NCBI RefSeq assembly: GCF_010091925.1
Contig: NZ_WVID01000005.1
Coordinates: forward strand, 215,628-279,627
Source: Nostoc sp. B(2019)
GTDB taxonomy: Bacteria; Cyanobacteriota; Cyanobacteriia; Cyanobacteriales; Nostocaceae
Length of the DNA stretch: 64,000 nucleotides
Reading direction: 5' to 3'
Position numbers and translations under genes: made by a program. Under the pieces are notes generated by a model. The model made no database searches. It was not told where the DNA came from and saw only the letters and a list, made by a program, of their open reading frames with translations. Below, in pieces: positions 8,972 through 18,418 of this stretch (the stretch's first letter is position 1; every line of letters begins with the position of its first letter).

Positions 8972-10153
8972 ATGGGAAAATTGCAGCGATTAATAATTAT
9001 TTTAAGCATAGTTGGTGTGTGTACTGCTTGTGATGCCACACAGCAGAATTCTACCCCAGACACTTCTGTAAAACCTGCTCCAGTTGCATCTGTTGTGGCG
9101 TTGGGACGGATTGAACCTGAAGGTGAAGTAATTAAACTTTCAGTAGCCAATGCCCAAGATAGCCGTATTAACCAAATTTTAGTTAAGGAAGGTGACTTTG
9201 TAAAAGCAAATCAGATAATTGCAATTTTGCAAGGAATTGATAGTAGTGAAGCCGCTTTAAGAGATGCTCTTGCAGAGATGCAGCTTAGAAAAGCAGAACT
9301 TACAAAAGTGCAGCAAGGAGAAGCCAAGAAAGCACAACTGAGGATGCAAGAGGCGGCGATCGCACGCTTACAAGCACAAGTTGATACAGAAGTCAAGCAA
9401 AGAAAAGCTGTGATTTCTAGTGCAAAAGCAGCTTTATATGAAGCTCAACTAACTTTTGAGCGTCGGCAAACTTTAGCGAACCAAGGAGCAATCTCTCGTG
9501 CAGATAGAGATGTAGCACAGCGTGAGCTAGCAACTGCCCAAGCTACTCTAGTTGAGAGAAAAGCAGACTTAGAGCAAACCACAGAAACCCTCTCAGCAGA
9601 AATTACCCAGGAAAAAGAAAGGCTAGCAGAACTCCTAGAGGTACGACCAGTAGACATCAAGATTGCTCAGTTGCAATTTGAGAAAGCTAGGATTGCAGTT
9701 GAGCAAAGAAAAGCAGATTTAGAAAATACTAAAGTCCGAGCGCCCATAGCGGGACAAATTCTGAGAATTAACACTCGCATTGGCGAGCAAGTTAACACAG
9801 ATCAAGGCATTGTAGAATTGGCTCAGACTAACCACATGTTTGCAGTTGCCGAAATTTCTGAGACTGATATTGGCAAAGTTCGTCCTGGACAACGGGCAAC
9901 TATTACTAGCGAGTATGGCGGTTTTCCAAATGAAATTCGTGGCGCAGTCGAACATATTGGTTTACAAATCGGTCGAAAATCACTCCAAGATGCTGCTGGC
10001 AACAGCCCAACCACCGATCAAAATGCACGTATCGTTGCAGTCAAAGTTCGCATTGATAAACAAGATAGTTCTAAAGTTGCTGGACTGACAAATATGCAAG
10101 TAAGAGTGAAGCTTAACTTACAGCAAATAAATCAAATAAGTGCTAATAAGTAG
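8972..10153 (+). CDS. devB: DevB-family ABC exporter membrane fusion protein
   Basis: A HlyD-like adaptor of the DevBCA exporter that moves glycolipids across the envelope of heterocystous cyanobacteria (known for DevB). It has 393 residues from ATG 8972; a TTG 9 bp upstream is the alternative. The N-terminus is a membrane or lipoprotein-like signal ending GVCTAC. The DevB hallmark VVALGRIEPEGEVIKLSV follows, with lipoyl halves (GDFVKANQIIAIL; VRAPIAGQILRINTRIGEQV) around a long Ala/Glu/Lys coiled coil (~100-240) and a beta-barrel domain. The permease and ATPase genes lie further downstream, separated by two inserted enzyme genes, so this is a rearranged dev operon. The substrate is unknown; it need not be the heterocyst glycolipid. 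Confidence 0.85.
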   Translation: MGKLQRLIIILSIVGVCTACDATQQNSTPDTSVKPAPVASVVALGRIEPEGEVIKLSVANAQDSRINQILVKEGDFVKANQIIAILQGIDSSEAALRDALAEMQLRKAELTKVQQGEAKKAQLRMQEAAIARLQAQVDTEVKQRKAVISSAKAALYEAQLTFERRQTLANQGAISRADRDVAQRELATAQATLVERKADLEQTTETLSAEITQEKERLAELLEVRPVDIKIAQLQFEKARIAVEQRKADLENTKVRAPIAGQILRINTRIGEQVNTDQGIVELAQTNHMFAVAEISETDIGKVRPGQRATITSEYGGFPNEIRGAVEHIGLQIGRKSLQDAAGNSPTTDQNARIVAVKVRIDKQDSSKVAGLTNMQVRVKLNLQQINQISANK

Positions 10154-10346
10154 TTGCTACCTGTTAACTATTTTGGTCAGCTTTTGACTTTTTCAAACAC
10201 TTTTACACAAATTATTCTTTACTTTTTCTTGAGAAAATTATCCTTTTTACATTAATCTTGTTATGACCAATATTACTTTGATAACAAATCAGCAGATTGA
10301 AGTAATTCCTATCAAAACCATTTATTCAAGTCCCTAATGAGTAAAC

Positions 10347-10366
10347 AAATCAGTTTAAACTGATTT
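10347..10366. promoter_or_regulatory. Perfect 20-bp palindrome, possible operator
   Basis: AAATCAGTTTAAACTGATTT is a perfect palindrome 120 bp upstream of the hydroxylase start, in the devB-hydroxylase gap. It has no T-run, so an operator is somewhat more likely than a terminator. The binding protein is unknown. Confidence 0.4.
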
Positions 10367-10488
10367 GACGAATAATTGGATCTATTTTATTAGAGTTTAA
10401 CTCTTAGGGATGAAATGGATTCCCAGGTGCTAGCCCAAAAGTAATTGTTCTTTTCAATTAAGTGAAATTCGAGAGGAAGAGTGAGGTT

Positions 10489-11364
10489 ATGAACGAGTAC
10501 ATTGCACATGGGTTTACTGATTCTAACGTAATTATCAATCAGCTAGAGTTGTTCTTGTCAATTATGCTGGTAATTATGATTTTTGAAGTTTTTATCGACT
10601 TTTTTGCTAGGAAAAAGCGAGATTACAAAGAAACTTTAGCTAATTTTGGTGTCAGTGTAGGGAACCAAATCATTGGTAGTACTGCTGGAAAAATTGTTGC
10701 TGGAATTGGAGTCTTATTCTTTTCAAATATAAGTCTCTTTAAATTTGAAGTGAATTGGTGGACATGGATTCTAGCATTATTGATTGTAGATTTATCCTAC
10801 TACTGGCTGCATCGAACCGAACACCGAGTACGAGTATTATGGATGAATCATAATGTGCATCATAGTTCTACTGATTTCAATCTTTCAACATCAGTTCGAC
10901 AAGGATGGTTTGATGACTTTACTTTGTGGACATTATTAATCCCCGCAGTCTACTTGGGCTTCAATCCTTTGCAATGCATTTTAGCTGGTCAAATTGTCGC
11001 ACTATACCAAATCTGGGTACATACCCAGAAAGTTGGTAAATTAGGATTCTTAGATGGGATATTAAATACCCCTTCTCTTCATCGAGTTCATCATGGTTCA
11101 AATCAGAAGTATATCGATAAAAACTACGGCGGAATGCTCATAATTTGGGATAGGTTATTCGGAACATATGAGCCTGAAACCGAAAAAGTTGTTTACGGAC
11201 TTACTGAAAATGTCAATACCCATAATCCACTCAAGATTAACTTTATTGAACACTTCAGGACTTTATCCCTATTCAGAAAATCTCAAGGTTTTATGGAAAA
11301 GCTTCAGAGTATATTTGGGCCTCCAGAGTGGAAGCCTAAAGCGCTTATGGACAAACGTAATTAA
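10489..11364 (+). CDS. Sterol desaturase / fatty acid hydroxylase family protein
   Basis: An integral-membrane di-iron oxygenase-type enzyme of 291 residues from ATG 10489 (a GTG 27 bp upstream gives 300). It has N-terminal membrane segments and the three His-boxes of the fatty acid hydroxylase superfamily: HRTEH, NHNVHHSS and HRVHHGS. Members hydroxylate or desaturate lipid chains or isoprenoids using O2. Its position between devB and devC suggests that it modifies the lipid-like cargo of that exporter (inference). The site of oxidation cannot be read from sequence. Confidence 0.82.
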   Translation: MNEYIAHGFTDSNVIINQLELFLSIMLVIMIFEVFIDFFARKKRDYKETLANFGVSVGNQIIGSTAGKIVAGIGVLFFSNISLFKFEVNWWTWILALLIVDLSYYWLHRTEHRVRVLWMNHNVHHSSTDFNLSTSVRQGWFDDFTLWTLLIPAVYLGFNPLQCILAGQIVALYQIWVHTQKVGKLGFLDGILNTPSLHRVHHGSNQKYIDKNYGGMLIIWDRLFGTYEPETEKVVYGLTENVNTHNPLKINFIEHFRTLSLFRKSQGFMEKLQSIFGPPEWKPKALMDKRN

Positions 11365-11446
11365 CTGTCTGTTTTTTCAAACATCTAATTGATTTGTAGG
11401 GTTGTCAACTATTAACTGTTTGTAGCTGTATCTAGTATTTAAGAGC

Positions 11447-11474
11447 AGCTACAACGTTATAGCTACAACGTTAT
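11447..11474. repeat. 14-bp tandem duplication
   Basis: AGCTACAACGTTAT occurs twice head-to-tail upstream of devC. It is a recent small duplication with no function visible. Confidence 0.6.
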
Positions 11475-11573
11475 CAAGCTGTCTCTATGAAACAATTACA
11501 TGTTTGCTAGTAATGCATTTACACAAGCATTTATGTACGACTATTGTTTACATCCTATTAAGAATTGCTGTAT

Positions 11574-12785
11574 ATGTCATCTTCTACTTCTTTGCCAATG
11601 AAATTTTCTGGATTCAAATCCTTTTTCGATAAATTTTTAGGTGAGCGTCCCCTTGCAATAGCACAACTATCTCATCAAAAAGTTCGCCTAACTGTGGCAA
11701 TGGGTGGAATTGCTTTTGCTAACGTACTAATTTTTATGCAATTAGGTTTCTTGTCACTTTTTAGCGGTGGAGCAACCGCGTTACCCAAAAGCATGAAAGG
11801 GGATTTATTCTTACTAAATTCCACTACAGAATTCTTAGGTTCTAATGGTTTTGATCTCATTCGTTTATATCAAGCAGCAGGAATCAAAGGCGTTGTTAAC
11901 ACTACTCCGGTTTATATAAGTACGGCAACGCCTTGGGCATATTCTCAGCAAAAAAAATCTTTTGAAGCCCGCGTTTATGCCTTTAACCCTTCGCAACAAG
12001 TATTTTCTATTCCAGAGGTTATTAAACAACAATCTCTCCTTAATATCCCTAATAGTGTTTTATTTGATCGTATGGCTAAACCTGACTTTGGCCCGATTCC
12101 CCGACTCTTTACCAATAAAGGCAATGTGACTGCTGTACTTAACAATCGCCGGATTTCTGTTATAGGGCTATTTAATTTGGGAAATTCTTTTTTCTTAGGT
12201 TCAGGTAATCTGATAATGAGTGAAGCCACATATACAAATTTGTTTGGACAAAGTGCTCTAAATCAAGTCAGTATTGGAGTAGTAAATTTAGAAAATAACG
12301 CTGATATAAAAGCAGTTAAAAAAGCAATTGAAGCAAATGTTCCTGGCATCAAAGCATATACCCATGAAGAACTGATTAGAAAAGAATTAAAGTTTCAAGA
12401 AACTACTGCCGTTGGCCCAATTTTCAGTTTTGGTGCGATTATGGGGTTTATTGTAGGGGTTGTAATTGTCTATCAAGTTCTCTACGCCGATGTTAACGAT
12501 CACTTGGCAGAGTACGCTACGCTCAAAGCAATAGGTTATTCTGATATCGCACTCCTAGGAGTAATTTTTTCAGAAGCAATTATTCTTGCCATATTAGGAT
12601 TTATTCCTGGACTTACTGTCTCTTTTTGGATGTACGGCTTTCTTGGTAATCTGACGCGCTTAGAATTGATCATGAATGCTGAGATAGTAGCAACTGTTTT
12701 TATTCTCACCATTGTTATGTGTATCATGTCTGCGGCGATCGCTTCAGGAAAACTTCGTTCTGCTGACCCAGCTGATGTTTTTTGA
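11574..12785 (+). CDS. devC: DevC-family ABC exporter permease
   Basis: A FtsX/MacB-type permease of 403 residues from ATG 11574; TTG 11565 is the alternative. DevC features include the N-terminal LGERPLAIAQLSHQKVRL leading into the first membrane helix, a large extracytoplasmic region (~75-275) and three C-terminal membrane helices (IMGFIVGVVIVYQVLYADV, AIILAILGFIPGLTVS, ATVFILTIVMCIMSAAIA). With DevB and DevA it should form an ATP-driven exporter of lipid-like molecules. It ends 49 bp before the glycosyltransferase start, consistent with one transcript. Confidence 0.88.
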   Translation: MSSSTSLPMKFSGFKSFFDKFLGERPLAIAQLSHQKVRLTVAMGGIAFANVLIFMQLGFLSLFSGGATALPKSMKGDLFLLNSTTEFLGSNGFDLIRLYQAAGIKGVVNTTPVYISTATPWAYSQQKKSFEARVYAFNPSQQVFSIPEVIKQQSLLNIPNSVLFDRMAKPDFGPIPRLFTNKGNVTAVLNNRRISVIGLFNLGNSFFLGSGNLIMSEATYTNLFGQSALNQVSIGVVNLENNADIKAVKKAIEANVPGIKAYTHEELIRKELKFQETTAVGPIFSFGAIMGFIVGVVIVYQVLYADVNDHLAEYATLKAIGYSDIALLGVIFSEAIILAILGFIPGLTVSFWMYGFLGNLTRLELIMNAEIVATVFILTIVMCIMSAAIASGKLRSADPADVF

Positions 12786-12834
12786 ATTTGCGTGTTCAAA
12801 ACTCTATTTTACTAGTTTAGGACTACCCAAAAAT

Positions 12835-14127
12835 ATGACAAGTCACAAACGGGTTGTTTTAACAGCTTTCGGTACTCTTGGTGATCTATATCCGGCAATG
12901 ATAATTGCACTTGAACTACAGAACCGTGGACATCACGTTGTTATTGCTACTACCGAAGGTTATCGTTCTAAAGTAGAAGAAATTGGTATTAGCTTTCATG
13001 CCCTGCGTCCTAAAATCCCCCCTAGCATGGGTGCGGAATGGACAAGTCTACTTTTAGATCCTTTTATTCATGATCAGGGCTTAATGGACTTATTCTGTTC
13101 AACCCAAAAACAAACTTATGATGATTTGATTAAAGCAGTCCAGGGAGCTGATTTGTTGGTATCTATAAACTGCACAGTTGTTGTTGCGCCACTCGTTGCT
13201 CAAAAGACCAAGATACGCTGGATATCTTGCATTGCAGATCCGTTTTACATTGCCGAAGATTACTTGGGAATAACGCCATTTGCCTGGGTGAATCTTGCTT
13301 TTATTGAGTTGATGACGTTTTTTGTATCTTTCGTGGCGTCCGTGCAGTTAATACACAAACATATTTCTCAGTTACGGGCAGAGTTAGGACTCCTACCAGT
13401 CAAACGACATACGTTTTTCTCAGACCTATTTTCGCCAGAGTTAGTACTAGCATTGTATTCGCCCGTAATCGCAAAGCGGCGCTCTAATTACCCTGCCAAT
13501 ACTCAAATCACGGGTTTCACTTTTGACCGCCAACTCCCCGATCAACAACTCTCTCCAACACTGTTAGAGTTCCTAGATTCTGGTTCTCCACCCATTGTTT
13601 TTACGCTAGGTTCTTCAGCAGTTTACGCTGTGGATGCAGAAAAATTTTATACTCAAAGTGTGATAGCTGCTCAAAAGTTAGGCTATCGCGCTGTTCTGCT
13701 AGTTAATAATACGCAAAATTTACCATCGAAGCCATTACCAAAGGGTATAATTGCGGTCAATTATGCACCACATTCGGAAATTTTCCCTCGTGCTGCGTTA
13801 ATCGTCCATCAAAGTGGAATGGGCACAACAGCACAAGCATTATTGGCTGGAATTCCCATGTTGTTAGTACCGTACGAGTATGAGCAACCCGATACTGCGG
13901 CCCGCCTTGTTCGCTTGGGTGTGGGGCGTATACTCAAGCCACAACAGTACCACGCGGATCGTGTAGCAATTGAGCTAAACAAATTGCTGACTCAACCTCA
14001 ATATAAAGTGAAGGCATTAGAAGTGCGAAATCGCATTCAGTCGGAGAAAGGAGTACGAAATGCCTGTGATGCGATTGAAAAACACCTCAGTCTAAATTGC
14101 TTAACAGTTGAAGGGACGACAAGATAG
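12835..14127 (+). CDS. UDP-sugar glycosyltransferase (UGT/MGT-like, GT-B fold)
   Basis: 430 residues from ATG 12835. A longer frame reaches back into devC, but its first 41 residues overlap the devC end and the ATG matches the family start (KRVVLTAFGTLGDLYPAMIIA). The N-domain GTLGDLYP loop and the C-terminal nucleotide-sugar region HQSGMGTTAQALLAGIPMLLVPY, with EQPDTAARL, are typical of macrolide/sterol/lipid glycosyltransferases. It probably adds a hexose to a hydroxyl of a small hydrophobic acceptor. Its place between devC and devA suggests that the exported molecule is a glycoside, as for heterocyst glycolipids. HglT is a different glycosyltransferase, so it would be analogous rather than orthologous. 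Confidence 0.82.
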   Translation: MTSHKRVVLTAFGTLGDLYPAMIIALELQNRGHHVVIATTEGYRSKVEEIGISFHALRPKIPPSMGAEWTSLLLDPFIHDQGLMDLFCSTQKQTYDDLIKAVQGADLLVSINCTVVVAPLVAQKTKIRWISCIADPFYIAEDYLGITPFAWVNLAFIELMTFFVSFVASVQLIHKHISQLRAELGLLPVKRHTFFSDLFSPELVLALYSPVIAKRRSNYPANTQITGFTFDRQLPDQQLSPTLLEFLDSGSPPIVFTLGSSAVYAVDAEKFYTQSVIAAQKLGYRAVLLVNNTQNLPSKPLPKGIIAVNYAPHSEIFPRAALIVHQSGMGTTAQALLAGIPMLLVPYEYEQPDTAARLVRLGVGRILKPQQYHADRVAIELNKLLTQPQYKVKALEVRNRIQSEKGVRNACDAIEKHLSLNCLTVEGTTR

Positions 14128-14166
14128 TTAAAATCCTTGCCGTATAAGTGTCATGAGTTTTGAATA

Positions 14167-14871
14167 ATGAATACAACTTTTTTAAAACCTAATCCTGTAA
14201 TTTCTATCCGAAGTCTTAACCATAGTTTTGGCAATGGAGCCTTGCAGAAACCCGTACTTATGGATATTAACTTGAATGTTAATCCAGGAGAAATTGTAAT
14301 TTTGACTGGTCATTCTGGTAGTGGTAAAACAACGTTACTCACTTTGATCGGTGCATTACGCTCAATGCAAGAAGGTAGTCTACAAGTTTTGGGTCACGAG
14401 TTGAGGGCAGCTAGTAAGAACAAACTTATACAGGTTCGCAGTCAAATTGGGTTTATTTTCCAGGCGCATAATTTGCTTAAGTGTCTCACTGTTTGGGAAA
14501 ATGTTTCTATGTCACTAAAGCTACACAAAAATCTTTCTGGGAGTCAACGTAAAGAATACTCAGTAGCAATGTTAGAAGCAGTGGGTTTGGGAGAGCGTGT
14601 AAATTATTATCCAGAAAATATTTCTGGTGGACAGAAGCAGAGAGTTGCGATCGCTCGTGCGTTAGTGAGTCAGCCAAAGTTGGTTTTGGCAGATGAACCA
14701 ACGGCTGCTCTTGATAGTAAATCTGGTCGAGATGTGGCAGATATTATGCAGCGACTAGCGAAGGAACAGAAATGCGCTATTTTACTTGTAACTCACGATA
14801 ATCGAATTTTAGATATTGCTGATCGGATTATCCACATGGAAGATGGTCACATTAAGCAATTAGAAATTTGA
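14167..14871 (+). CDS. devA: DevA-family ABC exporter ATP-binding protein
   Basis: A 234-residue LolD/MacB-type ATPase: Walker A GHSGSGKTT, Q-loop FIFQAHNLL, signature ISGGQKQR, Walker B LVLADEPTAALD and switch His in LLVTHD. It has the IRSLNHSFGNGALQKPVLMDI start usual for DevA. It powers the DevB-DevC exporter. It lies 39 bp after the glycosyltransferase, so devB, hydroxylase, devC, glycosyltransferase and devA read in one direction as a probable operon. Confidence 0.9.
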   Translation: MNTTFLKPNPVISIRSLNHSFGNGALQKPVLMDINLNVNPGEIVILTGHSGSGKTTLLTLIGALRSMQEGSLQVLGHELRAASKNKLIQVRSQIGFIFQAHNLLKCLTVWENVSMSLKLHKNLSGSQRKEYSVAMLEAVGLGERVNYYPENISGGQKQRVAIARALVSQPKLVLADEPTAALDSKSGRDVADIMQRLAKEQKCAILLVTHDNRILDIADRIIHMEDGHIKQLEI

Positions 14872-15065
14872 CTTATTTAATAGCTATTTATAAATTAAGC
14901 ACATGAACTTATAACTAACTCGATTGCATGAAAAAGCCCAGTTTCTTAAATGATAGCTTATCAAGCTGTGCAGCACTTTTGACGTTAATATAGATGCCCT
15001 ATTTTCTAGAGCATAAACTAATTTTTTAAGTAAAGTTATTCACTTAGTTTTCTCAACTAAATAAC

Positions 15066-16679
15066 ATGAATCTAATCTGGTTCCTAGTCCGTACTTCCTG
15101 GCGTTTAATAGTAATTTCTCTTTTTTTAGGTACTATCAGTGGTGCTTGCAGTGTTTTGCTCATTGCCCTGGTCAACGACACTATTAATGCTAATCATCCA
15201 GTTAACAATCAACTTCTCTGGAATTTTATTCAGTTGTTAATTGTGATGATGATTACAGGAACACTTTCTCAATATTTTCTGGTTCGCCTATCTCAATCAG
15301 CTGTTGTTAGACTCAGGCAACGTCTAGTAGATTGGATATTAGCTTGTCCTTTACGTTACTTGGAAGAATTGGGAGCTAGTCGGTTACTAGCAACCTTGAC
15401 AGACGATGTGGACAAAATTTCTGATTCTGCGATCGTCTTGCCATTTCTGTTTATTGATTTTGCGCTAATTATTGGTTGTTTAGTCTATCTAAGCATTCTT
15501 TCATGGCAAATCTTTCTGGGTATATTCATCTTTCTTTTGCTAGCAGTAGTAGTAATTCAGGTTTTTCTCACAAGGTCTGAAAAATGGATGGGACTTGCCC
15601 GCGAACAGCAAGATTATATGTTCAGGCATTTTCAAACAATCATAGATGGTATTAAAGAACTCAAACTAAACAGCTATCGTCGTCAAGCCTTTGTAACACA
15701 AGAATTTCAAATCACGGCGGAGTCTCGACGGCGTTACAACGTCATTAGTATTACTCTTCTAGGATTTACCTCTTATCTTGGTCAACTGTTCTTTTTTGGT
15801 ATCTTAGGTATGTTACTTTTTGTTATTCCAAAACTTACAGGAATTAACACAACAGTACTGTCTGGATATGCTCTGGTAATAACTTTTTTAAACGATCCAA
15901 TTTCAAACATTTTGCAGATGTTTCCACAGATGATCCAGGGAAGTGTTGCAATCAATAAAATTCGCAATCTAGGATTAGCTCTAGCCAGTCGTTCTGAAGT
16001 TATTTCAAACGAACCCATTAATTCACCACCAGTTTTTCATAGTTTGGAACTAGTTGATGTAAAGTATTCATATCTTCGAGAGGGTGAAGCCAAAAATTTT
16101 TTACTAGGCCCAATTAATCTGACATTTCGTCCAGGAAGCCTGATTTTTATCATTGGCGGTAATGGCAGTGGTAAATCCTCACTTGCCAAACTAATTACGG
16201 GTTTATATGTTCCAGAGTCCGGTGAAATTATTCTGGACGGTAAACCAATAACAGAAGAAAATCGAGAGCAATACCGCCAGTTATTTTCTACTGTATTTTC
16301 TGATTTTTATTTATTTGAAAGGTTCTTTGGTATTAGTTCTGATAATCTGAATGCTGAAGCTTTTAAGTATTTACAAAAGCTTCAACTAGAACATAAGGTT
16401 GAGATTAAGGAAGGTTCACTATCAACTATAAATCTTTCTCACGGGCAACGTAAGAGACTGGCACTTCTAACAGCATACTTAGAAAATCGCCCAATTTATT
16501 TATTTGATGAGTGGGCTGCCGATCAAGATCCTTACTTTCGAGAGATATTTTACAAACAGCTTTTACCGGAACTCAAGCATCAAGGCAAAACTATACTAGC
16601 CATTACGCATGATGATCGCTATTTCTATTTAGCAGATCAACTAATTAAGCTAGATTATGGCAAGGTAGTTGAGAGGTAG
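15066..16679 (+). CDS. Cyclic-peptide-type ABC exporter (membrane + ATPase)
   Basis: A 537-residue half-transporter of the SyrD/PvdE/cyclic peptide export class. The N-terminal ~300 residues hold six membrane helices. The ATPase has Walker A GGNGSGKSS, a non-canonical signature LSHGQRKR and Walker B IYLFDEWAADQD, where a Trp replaces the usual Ala; this is characteristic of the class. These exporters carry siderophore precursors, lipopeptides or other natural products. No NRPS gene is in the window, so the cargo may be the product of the polyketide cluster or of a pathway elsewhere. It follows devA by ~195 bp on the same strand. Confidence 0.83.
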   Translation: MNLIWFLVRTSWRLIVISLFLGTISGACSVLLIALVNDTINANHPVNNQLLWNFIQLLIVMMITGTLSQYFLVRLSQSAVVRLRQRLVDWILACPLRYLEELGASRLLATLTDDVDKISDSAIVLPFLFIDFALIIGCLVYLSILSWQIFLGIFIFLLLAVVVIQVFLTRSEKWMGLAREQQDYMFRHFQTIIDGIKELKLNSYRRQAFVTQEFQITAESRRRYNVISITLLGFTSYLGQLFFFGILGMLLFVIPKLTGINTTVLSGYALVITFLNDPISNILQMFPQMIQGSVAINKIRNLGLALASRSEVISNEPINSPPVFHSLELVDVKYSYLREGEAKNFLLGPINLTFRPGSLIFIIGGNGSGKSSLAKLITGLYVPESGEIILDGKPITEENREQYRQLFSTVFSDFYLFERFFGISSDNLNAEAFKYLQKLQLEHKVEIKEGSLSTINLSHGQRKRLALLTAYLENRPIYLFDEWAADQDPYFREIFYKQLLPELKHQGKTILAITHDDRYFYLADQLIKLDYGKVVER

Positions 16680-16718
16680 AAATTAGTATACTAACAAAAA
16701 TTTACTAACTCAACACTG

Positions 16719-17909
16719 ATGAATGAAATCAAGAGCACTTTTCCTTCTGTTCGCCGTACTATTCTATATGCTGAATGGACACTTTTGCTTGTTACTACTT
16801 TTATCTGTTTAACAAGTAGCGCAATTTATTACTTACCAAATACACCTAAAATAGCAATTATACCATTTGTTTTCGCTTTTGCTTTATTAAGCCTAATATT
16901 TCCAATTAAGCACAATATTAATCACAGAAGAGCATACATTTTTTTAGAAATTTTACTATTGCTATCCATCCGGTTAATTGGTTTTAATCTAGATACAATA
17001 TTAGTTCATATCATTATTGCCAAAAGTTGCTTTTTATTGGGACGCAAAGATGTAATTCTCACCGTAATAGCAACAGGATTAGCTTGGAGTCTCATATCGT
17101 TTTCGACTTTTCCGCGAGCAATCGAGTGGTTAAGTTCTGTTAGTCCTCCAACTGCGGAGGATACTAAGCAAATTATTATAGACTCTCTAATTCAAGATGT
17201 TGGTTATTATTTAGCAGCTAGTGTGTTTGTAATTCTAATGAGCTTTGTTGTACTCGCAGAACAAAAAAGCCGTCAGCAAGCAGTTGCTCTTGCTCAAGAA
17301 GTAGAAGTGTTAGCAGCAACTTTGGAGCGTACCCGCATTGCTAGAGAAGTCCATGATACTTTGGGACACACGCTTACTACTCTTGATGTGCAATTAGAAT
17401 TGGTACAGAGATTACGCCAGCGCAAACCCGAACAAGCTATACAAGCTCTAGATACTGCTAAAATTCTTGCAAAACAATGTTTACAAGATGTGCGTATTGC
17501 AGTACAAACAATGCGCTCAAAAGATTTTGATCTCAATGAAGCTTTGAGTACTTTAGTAGAACAGGTGAAACAAAACCAAAGCTTTATAATTCGTATGGAT
17601 GTGAATATGCCAGAATTGCCTCTTCAAACTAGCCATCAACTTTATTGCATTGTGCAGGAAGGACTGACTAATATTCAAAAACACGCTCATGCTTCTTGTG
17701 TAACGCTACGGGGTTACTCTACTGTTTCTGCTATTATCCTGGAATTAACTGATGATGGTAGAGGCTTTGATAGTGAGCTTCCTCGTTCTGGGTTTGGGCT
17801 GCGGGGAATGCAAGAACGGGTGCAATTACTAGGTGGCGAACTTAAAATTAATACTGAGCCAAATAAAGGTACTGCTATTCAGGTAATGGTTCCACTACAC
17901 GAGAGTTAG
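16719..17909 (+). CDS. NarL-type sensor histidine kinase
   Basis: 396 residues. Five to six membrane helices in the first ~185 residues with no large extracytoplasmic sensor. Next comes a HisKA_3 dimerisation domain with the phospho-acceptor His in IAREVHDTLGHTLTTLDVQ. The ATPase domain follows (N-box EGLTNIQKHAHA, G1 DDGRGFD, G2 SGFGLRGMQERV). It starts 40 bp after the exporter, so it is probably co-transcribed. No response regulator is adjacent; the nearest matching partners are the LuxR-type regulators at 49.7 and 50.8 kb, on the other side of the biosynthetic cluster. The signal is unknown, and the lack of a sensor loop suggests membrane or lipid state. Confidence 0.88.
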   Translation: MNEIKSTFPSVRRTILYAEWTLLLVTTFICLTSSAIYYLPNTPKIAIIPFVFAFALLSLIFPIKHNINHRRAYIFLEILLLLSIRLIGFNLDTILVHIIIAKSCFLLGRKDVILTVIATGLAWSLISFSTFPRAIEWLSSVSPPTAEDTKQIIIDSLIQDVGYYLAASVFVILMSFVVLAEQKSRQQAVALAQEVEVLAATLERTRIAREVHDTLGHTLTTLDVQLELVQRLRQRKPEQAIQALDTAKILAKQCLQDVRIAVQTMRSKDFDLNEALSTLVEQVKQNQSFIIRMDVNMPELPLQTSHQLYCIVQEGLTNIQKHAHASCVTLRGYSTVSAIILELTDDGRGFDSELPRSGFGLRGMQERVQLLGGELKINTEPNKGTAIQVMVPLHES

Positions 17910-17969
17910 CCTTGCAAAACTTTAAGCAGAGAAATAGTGATATTGTTGCAGAATTGTCTTTCATGTTTC

Positions 17970-18318
17970 TTATGCTTGGTAGATGAGTCGTTGAGGTGAT
18001 ACTTCTTCAATTGACAAGCGATCGCGGTGTAAATCGCCATATAAGTTGAGGTAATCAATTTCATTCGGCTTCAGTTTGCCTTGTTTGACATCTGCGATCG
18101 CAGTATCTATGTGTTCCCGCTTTTCCGGGCCCATCAAGGTAACATCCACACAGTTTTGGCTCAAAGAGTAGCGATATAAATCGGGAACTGAAGGTAGCCA
18201 ACAATCTTTTGGTAAACCTGCGGGAGTTTCCCAAAGAGGATCCAACATCCCAGCAGACTTAAATGTTACAATTCCTGGTCGTTGAGGGTTGTTAGCATCC
18301 AGGTGCTTGAAGACATCT
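17970..18318 (-). pseudogene. Aldo/keto reductase C-terminal fragment
   Basis: Read on the minus strand, the C-terminal ~115 residues of an aldo/keto reductase are intact (DVFKHLDANNPQRPGIVTF, then WLPSVPDLYRYSLSQNCVDV and GPEKREHIDTAIADV). The sequence stops being recognisable at about 18318, where the N-terminal two thirds with the catalytic Tyr/Lys are absent. The fragment has no proper start and is a decayed remnant. Confidence 0.75.
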
Positions 18319-18356
18319 AATTAGACTTTACAAACATTACTCTAAGCGCAAATCAG

Positions 18357-18387
18357 GAACCCCGGTTTATTTGAAAAACCGGGGTTC
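18357..18387 (-). terminator. Terminator-like hairpin (CPBP gene / bidirectional)
   Basis: A 12-bp perfect stem (GAACCCCGGTTT / AAACCGGGGTTC) with a 7-nt loop. It is flanked by further inverted arms (aatcagga / tcctgatt), so the whole structure spans about 18351-18399. It sits just after the stop of the minus-strand CPBP gene. Confidence 0.7.
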
Positions 18388-18418
18388 TCATATCCTGATT
18401 TAAGTTATGGCGTAACCT

